A program made the position numbers and the translations under genes. Below, one piece after another: positions 55,738 through 63,967 of a stretch of 64,000 bases of DNA; positions within the stretch are counted from its first letter, which is position 1, and every line of letters starts with the position of its first letter. The stretch is from WHSW01 sp963729075 (GTDB lineage: Bacteria > Actinomycetota > Thermoleophilia > Solirubrobacterales > 70-9). The notes under the pieces are model-generated. The model ran no database searches. It worked only from the letters and a program-made list of their open reading frames with translations, and had not been told where the DNA came from. The stretch lies in assembly GCA_963729075.1 (NCBI GenBank), contig CAVSMU010000007.1, positions 232,845 to 296,844 on the forward strand. Direction: 5' to 3'.

Positions 55738-55743
55738 TAGGAT
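55738..55743 (+). promoter_or_regulatory. -10 box TAGGAT before the 55750 SDR gene
   Basis: TAGGAT ends 6 nt before the GTG start at 55750, consistent with leaderless transcription. Confidence 0.6.
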
Positions 55744-55749
55744 CGGGCT

Positions 55750-56574
55750 GTGAGCGCTGCGGTGGTGACCGGGGCGGGACGTGGGCTGGGGCTCGAGGTC
55801 GCCCGCGCGGTGGCGGCGCGCGGTCTTGCGGTCAACGTCACCGACGTCGACGCCGCGGCCGCCGACTCGGCCGCCGCCGAGATCGGCGGCGCCGCCTGGG
55901 GATCGACGCTCGACGTGCGCGACGCCGAGGCCTGCCGCGCGATCGCGCGCGAGGCGGCAAGTCGCGCCGGGTCGCTCGACGTCTGGGTCAACAACGCGGG
56001 TGTCCTGGCCACGGGGCACGTCTGGGAGCACGACCCCGAGCTTCGCCGCGCGCTGTTCGACGTCAACGCGCTCGGCACGATAAACGGGACGCTCGCGGCG
56101 CTCGAGCTGATGCGGCCGGCGGGCCGGGGACACGTGATCAACGTCGTCTCGCTGGCCGGGCTCGGCGCTCCGCCCGGGGAGGCGCTCTATGCGGCCACCA
56201 AGCACGGCGCGATGGCGTTCAGCCTCGGGGCGCTCGCCGACCTGCGCCGCTCGGGGTCACGCGACGTCTGGATCTCCGCGGTCTGCCCCGACGGGATCTG
56301 GACGCCGATGCTCCACGACAAGCTCGACGACCCCGACGCCGCGCCATCGTTCTCAGGCGTGCTGCTCCGCCCCGAGCATGTGGCGGCGCGGACGGTCGAG
56401 CTGCTCGATCGCCCCCGCGCAGTGCTCACCATCCCGCGCTGGCGGGCTGGCTTCGTGCGCGCGTTCGACGCCTTCCCCGGGCTGGCCGTGCGGCTGCTGC
56501 CACTGTGGATGCGAGACGCCCAGCGCCGCCAGCGACGCTGGAAGAAGCGGATCGAGGGTGGCGGCGGGCCCTGA
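55750..56574 (+). CDS. Short-chain dehydrogenase/reductase
   Basis: This 274-aa NAD(P)-binding enzyme has TGAGRGLGLEVARAVAARG (cofactor motif TGxxxGxG), LDVWVNNAGVLATG (NNAG), catalytic Ser in VVSLAGLGA, YAATK as the Tyr-Lys pair, and an extended C-terminal region (SGVLLRPEHVAARTVELLDRPRAVLTIPRW) typical of classical SDRs acting on hydrophobic substrates. GTG 55750. It overlaps the next gene by 17 nt. Confidence 0.87.
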   Translation: MSAAVVTGAGRGLGLEVARAVAARGLAVNVTDVDAAAADSAAAEIGGAAWGSTLDVRDAEACRAIAREAASRAGSLDVWVNNAGVLATGHVWEHDPELRRALFDVNALGTINGTLAALELMRPAGRGHVINVVSLAGLGAPPGEALYAATKHGAMAFSLGALADLRRSGSRDVWISAVCPDGIWTPMLHDKLDDPDAAPSFSGVLLRPEHVAARTVELLDRPRAVLTIPRWRAGFVRAFDAFPGLAVRLLPLWMRDAQRRQRRWKKRIEGGGGP

Positions 56575-57103
56575 GTCGCGGGCGGGCGGCGGCGCGCCGC
56601 CGCCGAGCGTCTGGCGGGTCGCGCGGGCGATCCTGCCGCTTCCATTCGTGGCCACGGTCATCGTCCCGGCCCTGATCGTCGCGACCGATCCCGACGCGGT
56701 CGGGTCGGGAGGCGGAGCCCTACGGGTGGCGGCGATCGCGGCCGGCGCCGGGCTCATCGGCGCCGGGCTCGCGCTGTTCGTCGCCACCGTAAGGCTCTTC
56801 GCGGCGGTCGGCCGGGGCACGCTGGCGCCCTGGGACCCGCCGCGACGGCTCGTCGTCCGCGGGCCCTACCGTCATCTGCGCCATCCGATGATCAGCGGGG
56901 TCGCGCTGATCCTCGCCGGGGAGGCGCTGGCGCTCGCGTCGGGCGGGATCGCGATCTGGCTCGCGGTGTTCGTCGGCGTCAACGCGCTCTACTTGCCGCT
57001 GGTAGAGGAGCCTGCGCTGCGGCGCCGGTTCGGCGCCGACTACGACCGCTACACGGCCAACGTGCGCCGCTGGATCCCGCGGCTGCGACCGTGGGAGAAC
57101 TAG
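56558..57103 (+). CDS. Isoprenylcysteine carboxyl methyltransferase-type membrane enzyme
   Basis: This 181-aa protein has four to five hydrophobic helices (LPFVATVIVPALIVATD, LRVAAIAAGAGLIGAGLALFVATVRLF, GVALILAGEALALASGGIAIWLAVFVGVNALYLPLV). The ICMT/PEMT C-terminal signature RGPYRHLRHPM...VEEPALRRRFGADYDRYTANVRRWIPR binds S-adenosylmethionine. The methyl acceptor in bacteria is usually unknown. I use GTG 56558, which overlaps the SDR 3' end; longer frames antisense-like to the SDR are not credible. Confidence 0.83.
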   Translation: MAAGPESRAGGGAPPPSVWRVARAILPLPFVATVIVPALIVATDPDAVGSGGGALRVAAIAAGAGLIGAGLALFVATVRLFAAVGRGTLAPWDPPRRLVVRGPYRHLRHPMISGVALILAGEALALASGGIAIWLAVFVGVNALYLPLVEEPALRRRFGADYDRYTANVRRWIPRLRPWEN

Positions 57104-57337
57104 AAGGGGCCCCGTCGCCGCCGCTACGCGCGCACGGCCGGCGTCAGCGACCGCAAGCGCGTGACCCCACACACGCTGCGACACGTGTTCGCCTCTGAGC
57201 TCCTGCGCTCCGGAGCCAACGTGCGCCAGATCCAGGAGCTACTCGGACACAAGCACCTCGACTCCACCCAGCGCTACACGCGCGTCACCGCTCACGAGCT
57301 GCGCGGTGCTGTCAAGCGGCTCAGATTCGCGCGCTGA
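57104..57337 (+). pseudogene. Tyrosine recombinase (XerC/D-like) C-terminal stub
   Basis: The open frame between TAG 57101 and TGA 57335 encodes RRRYARTAGVSDRKRVTPHTLRH, then LLRSGANVRQIQELLGHKHLDSTQRYTRV. These are the box II elements of phage-type integrases: HxLRH, LLGH and the nucleophile Tyr in TQRYT. The core-binding domain and first catalytic Arg are missing. From GTG 57161 only 58 aa would be made. It is a truncated relic of an integrated element, at the left edge of a decaying region. Confidence 0.8.
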
Positions 57338-57446
57338 CTCAGCGCGTGCCGTTGAGCGCACCCGGCGCCTGGGCTGGCTCGCGGCAACTCGTCCGTGCTG
57401 CCCCTTTTCGCGAAGCGATACCGACGGTGCTTGACGTTCGACTCCC

Positions 57447-57467
57447 GCTCTAAGAGAAAGCGGGCGC
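57447..57467. repeat. Short hairpin downstream of the recombinase stub
   Basis: CCCGCT ... AGCGGG (6-bp arms, 9-nt loop). The rest of the 57338-57627 interval holds nothing else I can support; an old attachment site is conceivable but unproven. Confidence 0.3.
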
Positions 57468-57627
57468 GGCGACGCTAGCTTCTGTTTCGGCACCAAGAGA
57501 AGGCGTGGAGTCGGTAACCCGGGTTGGCAGCGGCACCGGCGCCAGGCTCCGATCGCTTTGACGTGCGGTCTTTGGGCGACTAGGGTGGACAGAGCCACTG
57601 GATCACCAGTAGCTGGAAGGGATTTCC

Positions 57628-59231
57628 ACGAACTCATCGACCACGGGCCCCGTCGCGGGCTCGGTGCGCAAGGTGCTCCTCGCCGCCGCAGCGTTGGCTG
57701 GTGTCTGTCTGGTCGCGCTCTCGGCCGGCGACGCGGGCGCCGCCGGCGCGCCGGACCGCACCCCGCGGGCGAACGGCGTCGGCGCCCCGATCGCCTGGGG
57801 CGTATGCGATCCCCCCGGGCCGGATCTCCAATGCGCCCGGATCCGGGTGCCGCTTGACTGGGATCGCCCGAACGGGCGCACGATCAGCCTCGCGCTGATC
57901 CGCCACCTGGCCAGCAAGCCCGAGCAGCGGATCGGCACGATGTTCGCCAACCCGGGCGGGCCCGGCGACACCGGCGTCGGCCTGGTGCAGGGCGATCCCG
58001 ATGGGCTCGACGCGTTGGGCGACGGTCGCTTCGACGTCCTCAGCTGGGATCCCCGCGGCACCCACGCCAGCACCCGGGTCAAGTGCTTTACCAGCCAGCG
58101 CAGCGAGTCGCGCTTCTGGGCCGGCGTCTCGATCCCCATCACCAAGGCGGAATCGGAGGGCTACAAGCGCACGGCCGCCGCCTATGCCAGGCGCTGCGGC
58201 GAGGTCAGCGGCTGGCTTCTGCCTCACATCTCGACCGCCGACACCGTCCGCGACCTCGAGCACCTGCGCGTCCTGATGGGCGAGGAGAAGCTCACCTACC
58301 TCGGCCTCTCCTACGGCACCTACCTCGGCCAGACCTACGCCAACATGTTCGGAGACCGGATCCGGGCGATGATGCTCAACGGCATCGTCGATCCGGTCGC
58401 GTACTCGAAGGGGTCGGAGGCGAGGCTGGCCGCCACCGTCAGACCGTCCGACGCGGTCTATGACCAGTTCCTGGCCCTCTGCGACAGCGCCGGACCGGAG
58501 CGCTGCGCGCTCGCCGGCGGCCGCCACACGGCGGCCGAGCGCTTCGACCGGCTTTCAGCGCGGCTAAAGCGCGCGCCGATTCCGGCTCCTGGGCGCGCAG
58601 CCGCCCCTCTCGGCACCCCAGAAGCTGGGCTACGCGGATCTGCTGATCTCCCAGTTCTATGCCGATCAGGGCTCCCAGGACGTGGCCGACCAATGCCGCG
58701 AATCTCGCCGCCGCGCTCAGAGGCGACGGATCGACGCTCGAGAGCGCGGCCACCGCCTCCTACACGCCCGGCGCCTGGGCCCTCATAACGCCGTCGACGG
58801 CGATCCAGTGCGCCGACGCGAGCGCCCACCGGAGATTGCGGGCCTGGCCGTCGGTGATCGCGAGATTCGCTCGGATCAGCCGCCTCCAGGGCGCGCTACA
58901 GGGCTGGTGGCAGTGGGCTCCCTGCGCCGCCTGGCCGGTCCGCGGCGAGGACACCTACCGCGGTCCGTGGACCGCCTCGACCCCGAATCCGATCCTGTTG
59001 ATCAACTCGACCTTCGACCCGAATACCGGATATGCCAACGCCGTGCACGCCGAGCAGCTCCTGGGCAACGCGGTCCTGATCACCCAGGAGGGCTACGGTC
59101 ACACGACTTCCCAGAACCCGAGCGCCTGCGTCAACAAGGCGATTACCGACTACCTGACCGAGCTGATCACCCCGCCGAGGGGCACGGTCTGCCAGTCCGA
59201 ATCAGCAGCCCTTCGATCCGGATTTCGCTAG
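57628..59231 (+). pseudogene. S33-type alpha/beta hydrolase (tripeptidyl aminopeptidase-like), frameshifted
   Basis: The 5' part encodes a signal peptide (VLLAAAALAGVCLVALSAGDAGA) and an S33 hydrolase: VPLDWDRPNGRTISLALIRH, GTMFANPGGPGDTG, LSWDPRGTHAST, nucleophile Ser in LTYLGLSYGTYLGQTYANMF. After about 58590 (GGG, one base too many) the frame moves to GAQPPLSAPQKLGYADLLISQFY, and near 58685 it moves again to WPTNAANLAAAL, ending with the TAP-like C-terminal domain (PILLINSTFDPNTGYANAVH, EGYGHTT) at 59231. Two indels make it a probable pseudogene. The start looks like ACG 57628, 7 nt after GGAAGG; GTG 57664 is the conventional choice. Confidence 0.8.
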
Positions 59232-59538
59232 CCGACCGGCCAGAGGTCCGGATGGGCAGAAGTAGCGCTTGGACGAGCTCCGGGAGCGAGCCGACTGTCG
59301 CTCGTCGCGCGAAGGGAGAGCGAACGGCAGAGGCGTGATGCCAGAGCGGCGTGACCCGCCCCGACTCCATCAGCCGTGCTGACTGGTAATGCCCTCGTCC
59401 AACGGCGCATCGGGGCTGTCGATCCTGCCCGAGTGGTGGAGGAAGACCCTCACTGGTTCGTGATCGAGGCGATCGAGGAGCTCGACCTCGAGCCCTTCCT
59501 CTCGGTGGTCGGTCCCGAAATTCCTCGCCGCAAGGCGA
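59232..59538. other. Gap without a recognisable gene
   Basis: This 307-bp interval between the hydrolase remnant and the winged-helix gene contains only low-quality ORFs antisense to the flanks. I see no RNA or repeat. Confidence 0.45.
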
Positions 59539-59862
59539 TCAAGGACTTCGGTGTAAGCGTCGGGCCGGATCCTGCCCGTCCTCCCCGAGCAGAACTCCCA
59601 GCAGATCGCCAACCCTCCGCTGCTCCGTCTCCTGCGTCAGGGGATGATGCAGCGGTAGCTCGGGCCTGACCTTGTAGACGTTTCGCCGACCAATTCGCTC
59701 CCGAACGACGTAGCCGTCCTCGACCAGCTGGGAGACGATCCGATGAGCGCTTCGCTCCGTCACCCCCACGGTCTGGGCGATATCGCGCAGGCGAATGCCG
59801 GGGTCGTGCGCGACGCAGAGCAGGACTAGAGCGTGGTTGGTGAGGAATTGGTAGTCGGGCAT
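59539..59862 (-). CDS. Winged-helix transcriptional regulator
   Basis: This 107-aa single-domain protein has helices DYQFLTNHALVLLCVAHDPGIRLRDIAQTVGVTERSAHRIVSQLVEDGYVVRERIGRRNVYKVRPELPLHHPL, an ArsR/MarR-like winged helix with wing RIGRRNVY. The start is ATG 59862, with GAGGA at 6 nt; an upstream ATG at 59895 lacks a site. A 26-bp inverted repeat lies 49 nt upstream, between this gene and the divergent membrane-protein gene. Confidence 0.82.
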   Translation of the reverse strand: MPDYQFLTNHALVLLCVAHDPGIRLRDIAQTVGVTERSAHRIVSQLVEDGYVVRERIGRRNVYKVRPELPLHHPLTQETEQRRVGDLLGVLLGEDGQDPARRLHRSP

Positions 59863-59910
59863 CTGCTTCCTCGGGTCGCGAGCGAGCCTCGGCATTGATC
59901 AGCGCGATGA

Positions 59911-59936
59911 GTATCTAGCTTTATATCACTAGATAC
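59911..59936. promoter_or_regulatory. Operator candidate for the winged-helix regulator
   Basis: GTATCTAG and CTAGATAC form perfect 8-bp arms around an AT-rich 10-nt spacer. The site is centred in the 124-bp divergent intergenic region and stands out by its low GC. Confidence 0.6.
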
Positions 59937-59986
59937 GAATAACATGATACGCTTATCCAACACCTGCCCCCTGATTGGAGGGTTTC

Positions 59987-60439
59987 ATGTCCGTTCTTCT
60001 CATAATCATCCTGGCGATCATCTGGGTGGCCTTGGCCTTCTGGCCGGCCCGGGTTGCCGGCCGCAAGGGCCACAGCTTCCTGGGCTTCTTCATCTTCAGC
60101 CTGTTCTTCTGGCCGGTCGCGCTGATCGTGGCTTACGTCGTCGACGACCGCACGGCGGTGGTCCGGGAGGCCCGCCCCGACCACGACCTAGCTCTCAAAC
60201 CGCAAGGTTTGTTCAGCCTCGCGCCCCGGGCGTCTGCTTTTGCATCAGGGCAGACGTCTGGGAGCGCCTGTTTAGGTCCGCTTCCTTCCCCATCCTCCTG
60301 GCGGTCCACAGCAGCCGCTTACGACCCGACGTTTGAATCGGTTACGAGCCGAGCGAGGGAGGCGCGTCGGCGGCTTGCTCGCTCTCGAGCACGAACAGCT
60401 CCACCGCGAAGTCGGGGTCCTGGTGGTTGGCGCTCATGA
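59987..60439 (+). CDS. Small membrane protein, 3' end probably frameshifted
   Basis: ATG 59987 follows GGAGGG by 4 nt. The first 55 residues make two transmembrane helices separated by a basic turn (VLLIIILAIIWVALAFWP, RVAGRKGHSFLG, FFIFSLFFWPVALIVAYVV) and then DDR. The remaining 90 residues are Ser/Arg/Pro-rich, lack family character and run 98 nt into the convergent DUF2294 gene. The natural protein is probably about 60-70 aa and has lost its stop. Function unknown; it is divergent from the winged-helix gene. Confidence 0.55.
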   Translation: MSVLLIIILAIIWVALAFWPARVAGRKGHSFLGFFIFSLFFWPVALIVAYVVDDRTAVVREARPDHDLALKPQGLFSLAPRASAFASGQTSGSACLGPLPSPSSWRSTAAAYDPTFESVTSRAREARRRLARSRARTAPPRSRGPGGWRS

Positions 60440-60767
60440 AGGCCCGGACGTTGTGCGCGGTCAGTCGTTCGATCGTCTCGACGAACCGTGCCCGCATCGT
60501 GTCCTGCCAGAGCTGTCTGGCCTCGCGCACCTCATACCACCTGCCGCCCTCGAACAGCGTCTGCTCGCTCGCCGTGTAGCCCCCTCCCAAGACGACGACC
60601 ACCAGCTCGGGCTGCACATACGTGCGACAGCGGGTCGGCCCCTTGCCGTAGTGCTGCTTGTAGAGGGCAACCACCGCGTTCGATATCTGCTGGCGCAGGG
60701 CGCCATCCCCGCCGCCGGGCTCGTCCGTCTCCGGTGTCTCCCCGGAATTAAGGTCGTCGTCTTTCAC
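60342..60767 (-). CDS. DUF2294 (Na+-translocating decarboxylase-like) domain protein
   Basis: This 141-aa protein has an acidic tail (residues 1-25) and the DUF2294 core: RQQISNAVVALYKQHYGKGPTRCRTYVQPELVVVVLGGGYTASEQTLFEGG, VREARQLWQDTMRARFVETIERLTAHNVRAFMSANHQDPDFAVELFVLE. This family is frequent in Actinobacteria and lacks a known activity. GTG 60767 has AAGGAG at 6 nt; the longer frame upstream is unsupported. Confidence 0.8.
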   Translation of the reverse strand: MKDDDLNSGETPETDEPGGGDGALRQQISNAVVALYKQHYGKGPTRCRTYVQPELVVVVLGGGYTASEQTLFEGGRWYEVREARQLWQDTMRARFVETIERLTAHNVRAFMSANHQDPDFAVELFVLESEQAADAPPSLGS

Positions 60768-60982
60768 GGTGCGCTCCTTCCGATGGCCGCCACGCCGCGG
60801 CAATGCCGGGGTGCGGCGTTGCCACGTGGGTCTCATCTCGGCCGTCCAAGGCAGTCCCCTCGCGGCCTAACCGCACCCGAGCCAACAGTAGCGCTCCGTC
60901 CCGAGCAGGGTTAGGAGGCCCCCGACGGGGGTTGGCTCCGCCAACACGGCGTCCATCGGACTCGCAGTGCCAGGTGTCTCAC

Positions 60983-61534
60983 CTAGGCGTCGATCAGACT
61001 CCTATGCGGTGCCGAGGCCGGTACCTCGATCTCGGCCCAGATATTCGGCCGTGCGCCGTCGCCGACGCCCCAGCGGTCGGCCAGCCGGTCGATGATGAAC
61101 CGCCCCCAATCAGCAAACGGGTCGGTCGGGACTACGTCATGGTCGGCCGTCGCCTGAACCGATGGCGCGACGGGCCCCCTCGCCTCCAGGCGAACTGCAT
61201 CCTCGCGCAGCTGAACGGTGAGTCCGATGGGCTCGCCGTCGAAACCCGGCGCCTGGCCGGTGACCTGGGCGATCAGCTCGCTCGCCAAAAGGCCACAGCT
61301 GCGGCGCGAGCTCTCCTCCAAGCCGTCGAGCAGTGCCTCGACCTCGCCGGTGGTCGCCTTCATGCTGCGCGACGGCGCAACGCGCAGGCGGTGTGTGACC
61401 CCCTGATCCCGGTTCCCGTTCGCGGAAACCGGCGCGCCTCTCGCGACGTCGCCCTGAAAGGCCCGGTCGCGTGCTTCATCAGCAGCGGTGCTGAAAGCCT
61501 GGCCCCCGCCGGTCGGCCAAGTGTGGTCCGACAT
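60983..61534 (-). CDS. Anti-sigma/HATPase-c domain protein (RsbW-like)
   Basis: This 183-aa protein carries a GHKL-type ATPase fold in its C-terminal 120 residues: LLASELIAQVTGQ (N-box region, with the usual Asn replaced), EPIGLTVQLREDAVRLEARGPV, WGRFIIDRLADRWGVGDGARPNIWAEIEV (G-box-like and final strand). The first 60 residues are a variable tail. RsbW-like kinases bind sigma factors or phosphorylate STAS antagonists; no partner is encoded nearby. The missing Asn of the N-box suggests ATP binding may be lost. ATG 61534 has AGGAGG at 8 nt. Confidence 0.75.
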   Translation of the reverse strand: MSDHTWPTGGGQAFSTAADEARDRAFQGDVARGAPVSANGNRDQGVTHRLRVAPSRSMKATTGEVEALLDGLEESSRRSCGLLASELIAQVTGQAPGFDGEPIGLTVQLREDAVRLEARGPVAPSVQATADHDVVPTDPFADWGRFIIDRLADRWGVGDGARPNIWAEIEVPASAPHRSLIDA

Positions 61535-61786
61535 GAGTGTGTACCTCCTGCGCGGCCCTTCCCGCGCCCGGATGGACGCGGTCCGTTCCACATTGAATGC
61601 AGGCCGGCTACTCGTACGGACTCGCTTTGACGAACGCCACCGCGGAGCGGTCGGTCTACCGACAGACTACCCCGATCGCCGCAGACCCGAAACAAAGCGC
61701 CGGGCCCGGCCGAGCCGCAGCCTCAGCGGATTCCAGACCTAGGCCCGCGTCGAGGCATGAACGTGAGCTACCGCGACACCGGGCAT

Positions 61787-61993
61787 CTACGCACTCCTGA
61801 CCCACACCAGCAGCTGGGCCGCCGCATTCCGCTGCCAGTTCCGCCCCTGTCGCGACCAGGCGTACAGCCACAACGCAGATCGCTCGTCGTCGACCAGGCC
61901 GGGGATCGCGTGAATCTGATCCTCGATCACATCGAACGGGGTGCCCGAATGAATCATCCCAGCCACCTCGCGCTCCGCTTGCATCAGGCCCAT
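61787..61993 (-). CDS. Small conserved protein of unknown function (68 aa)
   Basis: ATG 61993 follows GGGGAG by 3 nt. The protein reads LMQAEREVAGMIHSGTPFDVIEDQIHAI then VDDERSALWLYAWSRQ, a compact helical protein with Trp-rich C-terminal helix. Similar short proteins are common in Actinobacteria (recollection, unverified) without known function. The larger frame starting at 62413 overlaps hydrolase debris and is not a gene. Confidence 0.6.
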   Translation of the reverse strand: MGLMQAEREVAGMIHSGTPFDVIEDQIHAIPGLVDDERSALWLYAWSRQGRNWQRNAAAQLLVWVRSA

Positions 61994-62149
61994 GATCTCC
62001 CCTTTCTTGAGTTGGAGACATGTACCGGATTTCATGCCTACCACGCATGGACCCCACATGGTTGGGATCTCGCCACTCCTCGGGCCCTTTCGCCGCAACT
62101 TGCGGAAGGAAGCTGGCCCAGAAGCACCAGGAAAGCCACCGAGCAGCGC

Positions 62150-62335
62150 CGAGCCCAGGCGGCGGTCTTGCGCCGAAAGCGCCGCGAGGCTGCCCTGGTG
62201 GTGCGGATCGTCGCGCCGGCCCAGAAGCGCGCCTCGCTTCGCTGGCTGATCGCGCACGAGACCGAGCTTCTGATCCTCGGCGTGTGCGTCGCGGCCTCGT
62301 TGGTTGCTGGCGACCCACCCTCCGTTCGCGAGCGC
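62150..62335 (-). pseudogene. Remnant of a second S33 hydrolase copy
   Basis: On the minus strand, VSCAISQRSEARFWAGATI matches VKCFTSQRSESRFWAGVSI of the 57628 gene, and upstream NGGWVASNQRGRDAHA matches DGRFDVLSWDPRGTHAS after a frame change. The DNA around 62213-62250 is about 88% identical to the reverse complement of the matching stretch near 58085-58125. No complete domain remains, so this is debris of a diverged duplicate. Confidence 0.55.
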
Positions 62336-62556
62336 CGGAGAACAAGGAGCCTTGCGCTGAGTGCGGGGAAGTATGTGGCGCGCTCCCGCTCTGGACGAGC
62401 ACCGGGAGCGCACTGTTGCTTGTCACGCGAGCGAGGCGTGGCACCGCTTCGTTGGCCGCGCGACCTGATCTCGCGTCATCGCCCACCTGAATCGGGTCGG
62501 CCGGTTGTGACCCGCGCAGCGAAAACGTGACGAGTCCCTAGCTTCTCGACCCATAG

Positions 62557-62580
62557 GAAAACCCCGCCGGAGCGGGGCTT
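62557..62580. terminator. Bidirectional terminator downstream of rnpB
   Basis: CCCCGC-CGGA-GCGGGG with T-rich flanks on both strands (GGGGTTTTCC on the minus strand). It lies just past the 3' end of rnpB. Confidence 0.8.
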
Positions 62581-62583
62581 TCC

Positions 62584-62948
62584 CTTAGCTGGCCTGTAAG
62601 CCGGATTCTGTCGGGTGCAGCCATCCTTCTAGCCGGGTCCTAGGTCCCGGCTGGGCTTTCGCCCTGCGGCCTACCTGGATCTCGCCGGGCCGGGTCGTCG
62701 ATCCTGCTTGGCCTTGCACCGGGCGGGGTTTGCCTGGCCGCCACGTCACCGTGACGCCGGTGCGCTCTTACCGCACCATTTCACCTTTGCCTGTGCGCGC
62801 CTCACGTGTTGGCGCGCCATCGGCCGTTTGTTTCTGTGGCACTTTCCCGCGGGTTTCCCCGGGTGGGCGTTACCCACCGCCCTCGCCCTATGGTGTCCGG
62901 ACTTTCCTCGAGGGGCATTCACCTCCCGCGACTGCACAGCCAGCGGTT
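62584..62948 (-). ncRNA. rnpB: RNase P RNA (bacterial type A)
   Basis: The 5' domain reads GCAGTCGCGGGAGGTGAATG then the universal GAGGAAAGTCCGGAC (plus-strand 62900-62915 as GTCCGGACTTTCCTC). The 3' domain ends ACAGAATCCGGCTTACAGGCC. The ends GCTGGC (62944-62939) and GCCAGC (62593-62588) pair to form helix P1. Length about 360 nt. The ribozyme processes tRNA 5' ends. Confidence 0.95.
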
Positions 62949-62991
62949 TGATTGTACGGCGCCGATGCGGTTCCGCGGAACCGCCGCCGGC

Positions 62992-63216
62992 TTAGGAGAG
63001 CTCGGACCCGCAGCCCTCGCAGCCGGTCTCGCGCGCGATCCGCCCGCCGCAAACGGGGCACTCGGCGCGGCCGCTGCTGGCGAGGCCCTCCCAGGTGCCG
63101 AGGACCACGTCCTCGAGCGAGATCTCGCCGGGCTGGAACAGTCGCGGCGCCGAGCGCGGCGCCGCGGACGGATCGTCGCCGAGCACCGTCCGCTCGCTTG
63201 TCGCGACGGCGCTCAC
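62992..63216 (-). CDS. Small zinc-ribbon protein downstream of lexA
   Basis: This 74-aa protein has a middle segment SAPRLFQPGEISLEDVVLGTWEGLASSGRAECPVC and a C-terminal zinc ribbon CPVCGGRIARETGCEGCGSELS (two CxxC knuckles). GTG 63216 follows AAGGG of the lexA 3' end and starts one base past the lexA stop, so the two genes are coupled. Function unknown; it may belong to the SOS operon. Confidence 0.78.
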   Translation of the reverse strand: MSAVATSERTVLGDDPSAAPRSAPRLFQPGEISLEDVVLGTWEGLASSGRAECPVCGGRIARETGCEGCGSELS

Positions 63217-63217
63217 G

Positions 63218-63820
63218 TCAAACCCTTCGGAACATCCCGACGACCCGGCCGAGCAGGTGGGCGTCACTGGTGCGGATCGGCTTGTAGGCCTTGTTGGCCG
63301 GCTCGAGGCGGACCTGCTCTTTCTCCTTGTAGAAGCGCTTGACGGTCGCCTCCTCCTCGATCAGCGCGACGACGATCTCCCCATCGCCGGCAACCTGGGT
63401 CGGCCGGACGATCACGTAGTCGCCCTCCAGGATCCCGGCATCCTTCATCGAGTCACCCTTCACCCGGAGGATGTAGTCGCCGGTCTCGCCACCGATCACC
63501 TCGGGGACCTCGAGGTACTCCTCGATTCGCTCCTCGGCAACCACCGGCTCGCCCGCGGCGACCTCGCCGACCAGCGGCAGGCCGGGGCTGCGAATCGCCT
63601 TCTTCGCCTTGTCGACGAGCAGCTCGATCGCGCGCGGCTTGGTCGGGTCGCGGCGCAGGAGCCCGATCTTCTCCAGGTTCGCGAGGTGAGCGTGGACCGT
63701 CGAGGACGAGTGCAGGCCGACGGCCTTGCCGATCTCGCGGACCGTCGGCGGATAGCCGTACTTGGCGGCGTACTTGCCGATGAAGTCGAAGATCTCCTTC
63801 TGCCGCTTGGTCAGATCCAC
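63218..63820 (-). CDS. lexA: LexA repressor
   Basis: This 200-aa SOS repressor has a winged-helix DNA-binding domain (LTKRQKEIFDFIGKYAAKYGYPPTVREIGKAVGLHSSSTVHAHLANLEKIG) and an S24 protease domain with the self-cleavage Ala-Gly bond at 89/90 (VGEVAAGEP), S124 (KGDSMKDAGI) and K161 (EATVKRF). GTG 63820; upstream frame to 63997 is unsupported because it crosses the operator. GAGAGGAG lies 10 nt upstream. Confidence 0.95.
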   Translation of the reverse strand: MDLTKRQKEIFDFIGKYAAKYGYPPTVREIGKAVGLHSSSTVHAHLANLEKIGLLRRDPTKPRAIELLVDKAKKAIRSPGLPLVGEVAAGEPVVAEERIEEYLEVPEVIGGETGDYILRVKGDSMKDAGILEGDYVIVRPTQVAGDGEIVVALIEEEATVKRFYKEKEQVRLEPANKAYKPIRTSDAHLLGRVVGMFRRV

Positions 63821-63865
63821 TGCTCGCTCGCTCCTCTCGGACGACGCTCGACGTTGCCTTGACCA

Positions 63866-63877
63866 GAACACATGTTC
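63866..63877. promoter_or_regulatory. LexA (SOS) box upstream of lexA
   Basis: GAACACATGTTC, 46 nt before the lexA start, next to a possible minus-strand -10 (TACCAT). It predicts autoregulation. Confidence 0.85.
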
Positions 63878-63948
63878 GGGATGGTAGACCCCCCTGCGGA
63901 CGGATGCAACACGCCGGCTGCGGCCGCGAGCGAGGCGCCGAGTCCGTC

Positions 63949-63954
63949 TAGAAT
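63949..63954 (+). promoter_or_regulatory. -10 box TAGAAT of the tRNA-Leu gene
   Basis: TAGAAT ends 13 nt before the tRNA 5' end, giving a 5' leader of roughly six nucleotides for RNase P. Confidence 0.55.
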
Positions 63955-63967
63955 CGCCTTCCCTCAA

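Noticed and set aside
61757..62530. 257-residue plus-strand open frame
   Set aside because: It is antisense to the small 61787 gene and to hydrolase debris, and shows no conserved segment of its own.
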